Positions 63,066-64,000 of a DNA stretch of 64,000 nucleotides are shown in pieces. The position numbers and the translations under genes were made by a program. The stretch lies in the NCBI RefSeq assembly GCF_000428105.1, contig NZ_ATZH01000027.1, forward strand, positions 1-64,000, in the 5' to 3' direction. How positions within the stretch are numbered: position 1 is the first letter of the stretch; every line of letters begins with the position of its first letter. Below the pieces are notes generated by a model. It saw nothing but the letters and a program-made list of their open reading frames with translations, was not told the origin of the DNA and searched no databases. The stretch is from Bacteroides pyogenes DSM 20611 = JCM 6294. Its GTDB lineage: Bacteria > Bacteroidota > Bacteroidia > Bacteroidales > Bacteroidaceae.

Positions 63066-64000
63066 ATGAGAAAGAATCGTTTTCTTTATAACACTACCCT
63101 GTCACTTATAAGCAACCTGCTGTTGGTGATGGGGTGCTTTATTCTCTGCCGGATCGTATTTATCGCGGAGAATTACGGCGCATTCTCCGACTTGAGCATG
63201 GCACGCCTTCGGAGAATGTTCGGAGGAGGGCTGCTGTTCGATACCTCCGCCATCATCTATACCAATCTGCTTTATATTTTCCTGATGCTGATTCCTTTAC
63301 ATCTCAAGGAGCATGCGGTCTATCAGAAAGTGACAAAAGGAATTTTTGTCATTACCAACCTGATAGCCATTGTCATGAATCTGATGGATACCGTCTACTT
63401 TCAATATACCCACCGTAGGACAACGGCTTCCGTTTTCAGCGAATTTAAGCATGAAGGCAATCTCGGAGGAATCATGGGTACGGAACTGTTGAACCATTGG
63501 TATCTGACGTTGCTGGCCATTGCCTTCGGTTACGCGTTGTTCAAGCTGTATCGTAAGCCGGAAGAAGTGCGCATAAAGTCTTTCCCGCTGTATTATGCCG
63601 TGCATTTGTTCACATTCGCGGCAGGTATCTATCTGTGTGTCGGAGGTATGCGCGGAGGCTTTACGGGCATGGTGCGCCCCATTACCATCAGCAACGCCAA
63701 TAAGTATGTAGACCGCCCCATAGAAACCGGCATCGTGCTGAACACTCCTTTCTCTATTTACCGTACTTTCGGCAAGAAGCCGTTTAAAGTTCCTGCTTAC
63801 TTCGACAAAGAAAAAATGGAAGCGCTGTACACTCCGGTGCACCTGCCTTCCGATTCTGTGGAATTCCGTCCGCTGAATGTGGTTGTCTTCATCCTCGAAA
63901 GTTTCAGTAAAGAGAATAGCGGTTTCCTGAACCGCGAAGCGGATAACGGAACCTATCAGGGGTTTACCCCTTTCCTCGATTCTTTGATGACAGAGGGGCT
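63066..64000 (+). CDS. LTA synthase family sulfatase-like membrane protein (3' end beyond window)
   Basis: The frame opens at ATG 63066 (MRKNRFLYNTTLSLISNLLL) and is still open at the window end, giving about 311 residues. Five membrane helices occupy roughly 10-32, 52-75, 85-102, 135-155 and 165-185, followed by the start of an extracytoplasmic sulfatase-type domain with 'NVVVFILESFSKENSGFLN' (about 278-296). This layout matches LtaS/MdoB-type phosphoglycerol or phosphoethanolamine transferases, which in Bacteroidales may modify envelope glycolipids. It is tightly linked to aspS. Confidence 0.88.
   Translation, partial: MRKNRFLYNTTLSLISNLLLVMGCFILCRIVFIAENYGAFSDLSMARLRRMFGGGLLFDTSAIIYTNLLYIFLMLIPLHLKEHAVYQKVTKGIFVITNLIAIVMNLMDTVYFQYTHRRTTASVFSEFKHEGNLGGIMGTELLNHWYLTLLAIAFGYALFKLYRKPEEVRIKSFPLYYAVHLFTFAAGIYLCVGGMRGGFTGMVRPITISNANKYVDRPIETGIVLNTPFSIYRTFGKKPFKVPAYFDKEKMEALYTPVHLPSDSVEFRPLNVVVFILESFSKENSGFLNREADNGTYQGFTPFLDSLMTEG

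Noticed and set aside
1..64000. CRISPR array
   Set aside because: No set of regularly spaced 25-40 bp repeats with unique spacers was seen; the 22-bp array at 20152 has no spacers of CRISPR length.

Overview
The window looks like a chromosomal segment of a Bacteroidales bacterium, most likely Bacteroides or a close relative. The evidence is the repeated TAnnTTTG-type -7 promoter elements upstream of genes, SusC/Oar-type TonB-dependent receptors, DUF families I associate with Bacteroidales (DUF4876, DUF6850, DUF4857, DUF4738), a PorT-like barrel, a bacterial serine palmitoyltransferase, HU-CCDC81/SPOR and PepSY-helix proteins, and a Tgt without its zinc cysteines. Naming is from memory of these families; no search was run. 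Region 1 (1-7600) is an AT-rich accessory island beside a tRNA-Lys gene. Reading away from the tRNA it holds: the N-terminal stub of a tyrosine recombinase; an IS3-family element; a Lys-rich C-terminal remnant, possibly of a mobilization protein; a tight four-gene minus-strand operon (DNA cytosine-5 methyltransferase, HD-domain phosphohydrolase-like protein, ORC/CDC6-like AAA ATPase, unrecognised two-module protein); and the end of an IS66-family element. The operon is the best candidate for an undescribed, probably anti-phage, system, carried on a decayed mobilizable island. Region 2 (7700-23100) has the ABC-F protein EttA, an Oar-like TonB receptor, and two divergent blocks that look like one metal or siderophore-type uptake locus. 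The minus-strand block is TonB receptor, DUF4876 lipoprotein, DUF6850 barrel. The plus-strand block is an OB-fold-like lipoprotein with a Cys/His cluster, a PepSY-associated helix protein, an ABC ATPase, a permease and a DUF4857 protein. A four-copy, 22-bp tandem palindromic repeat sits between the two halves of the plus-strand block. Region 3 (23300-48800) is housekeeping: glyA, a PorT-like barrel, flavin reductase, pyrB-pyrI, a class A PBP followed by a HPPK-like gene, kdsB and an M16-like protein without the zinc motif, a MORN-repeat protein, htpG, clpC, gyrA, a TPR protein, an FHA/zinc-ribbon protein, an HU/SPOR protein, rfbC, ugd, a DUF4738 lipoprotein and a DEAD-box helicase. Region 4 (48800-64000): serB; a thioredoxin-fold protein without redox cysteines, preceded by a leader that can fold into a pseudoknot; lptG-tgt-lon; trmN6; a small lipoprotein; a mini SPFH-tail membrane protein; two identical tRNA-Pro genes; the sphingolipid gene spt divergent from a lipid kinase; aspS; and the start of an LTA-synthase-like sulfatase gene that runs off the window. 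Most genes outside region 1 look intact and vertically inherited. Region 1 carries nearly all signs of transfer.
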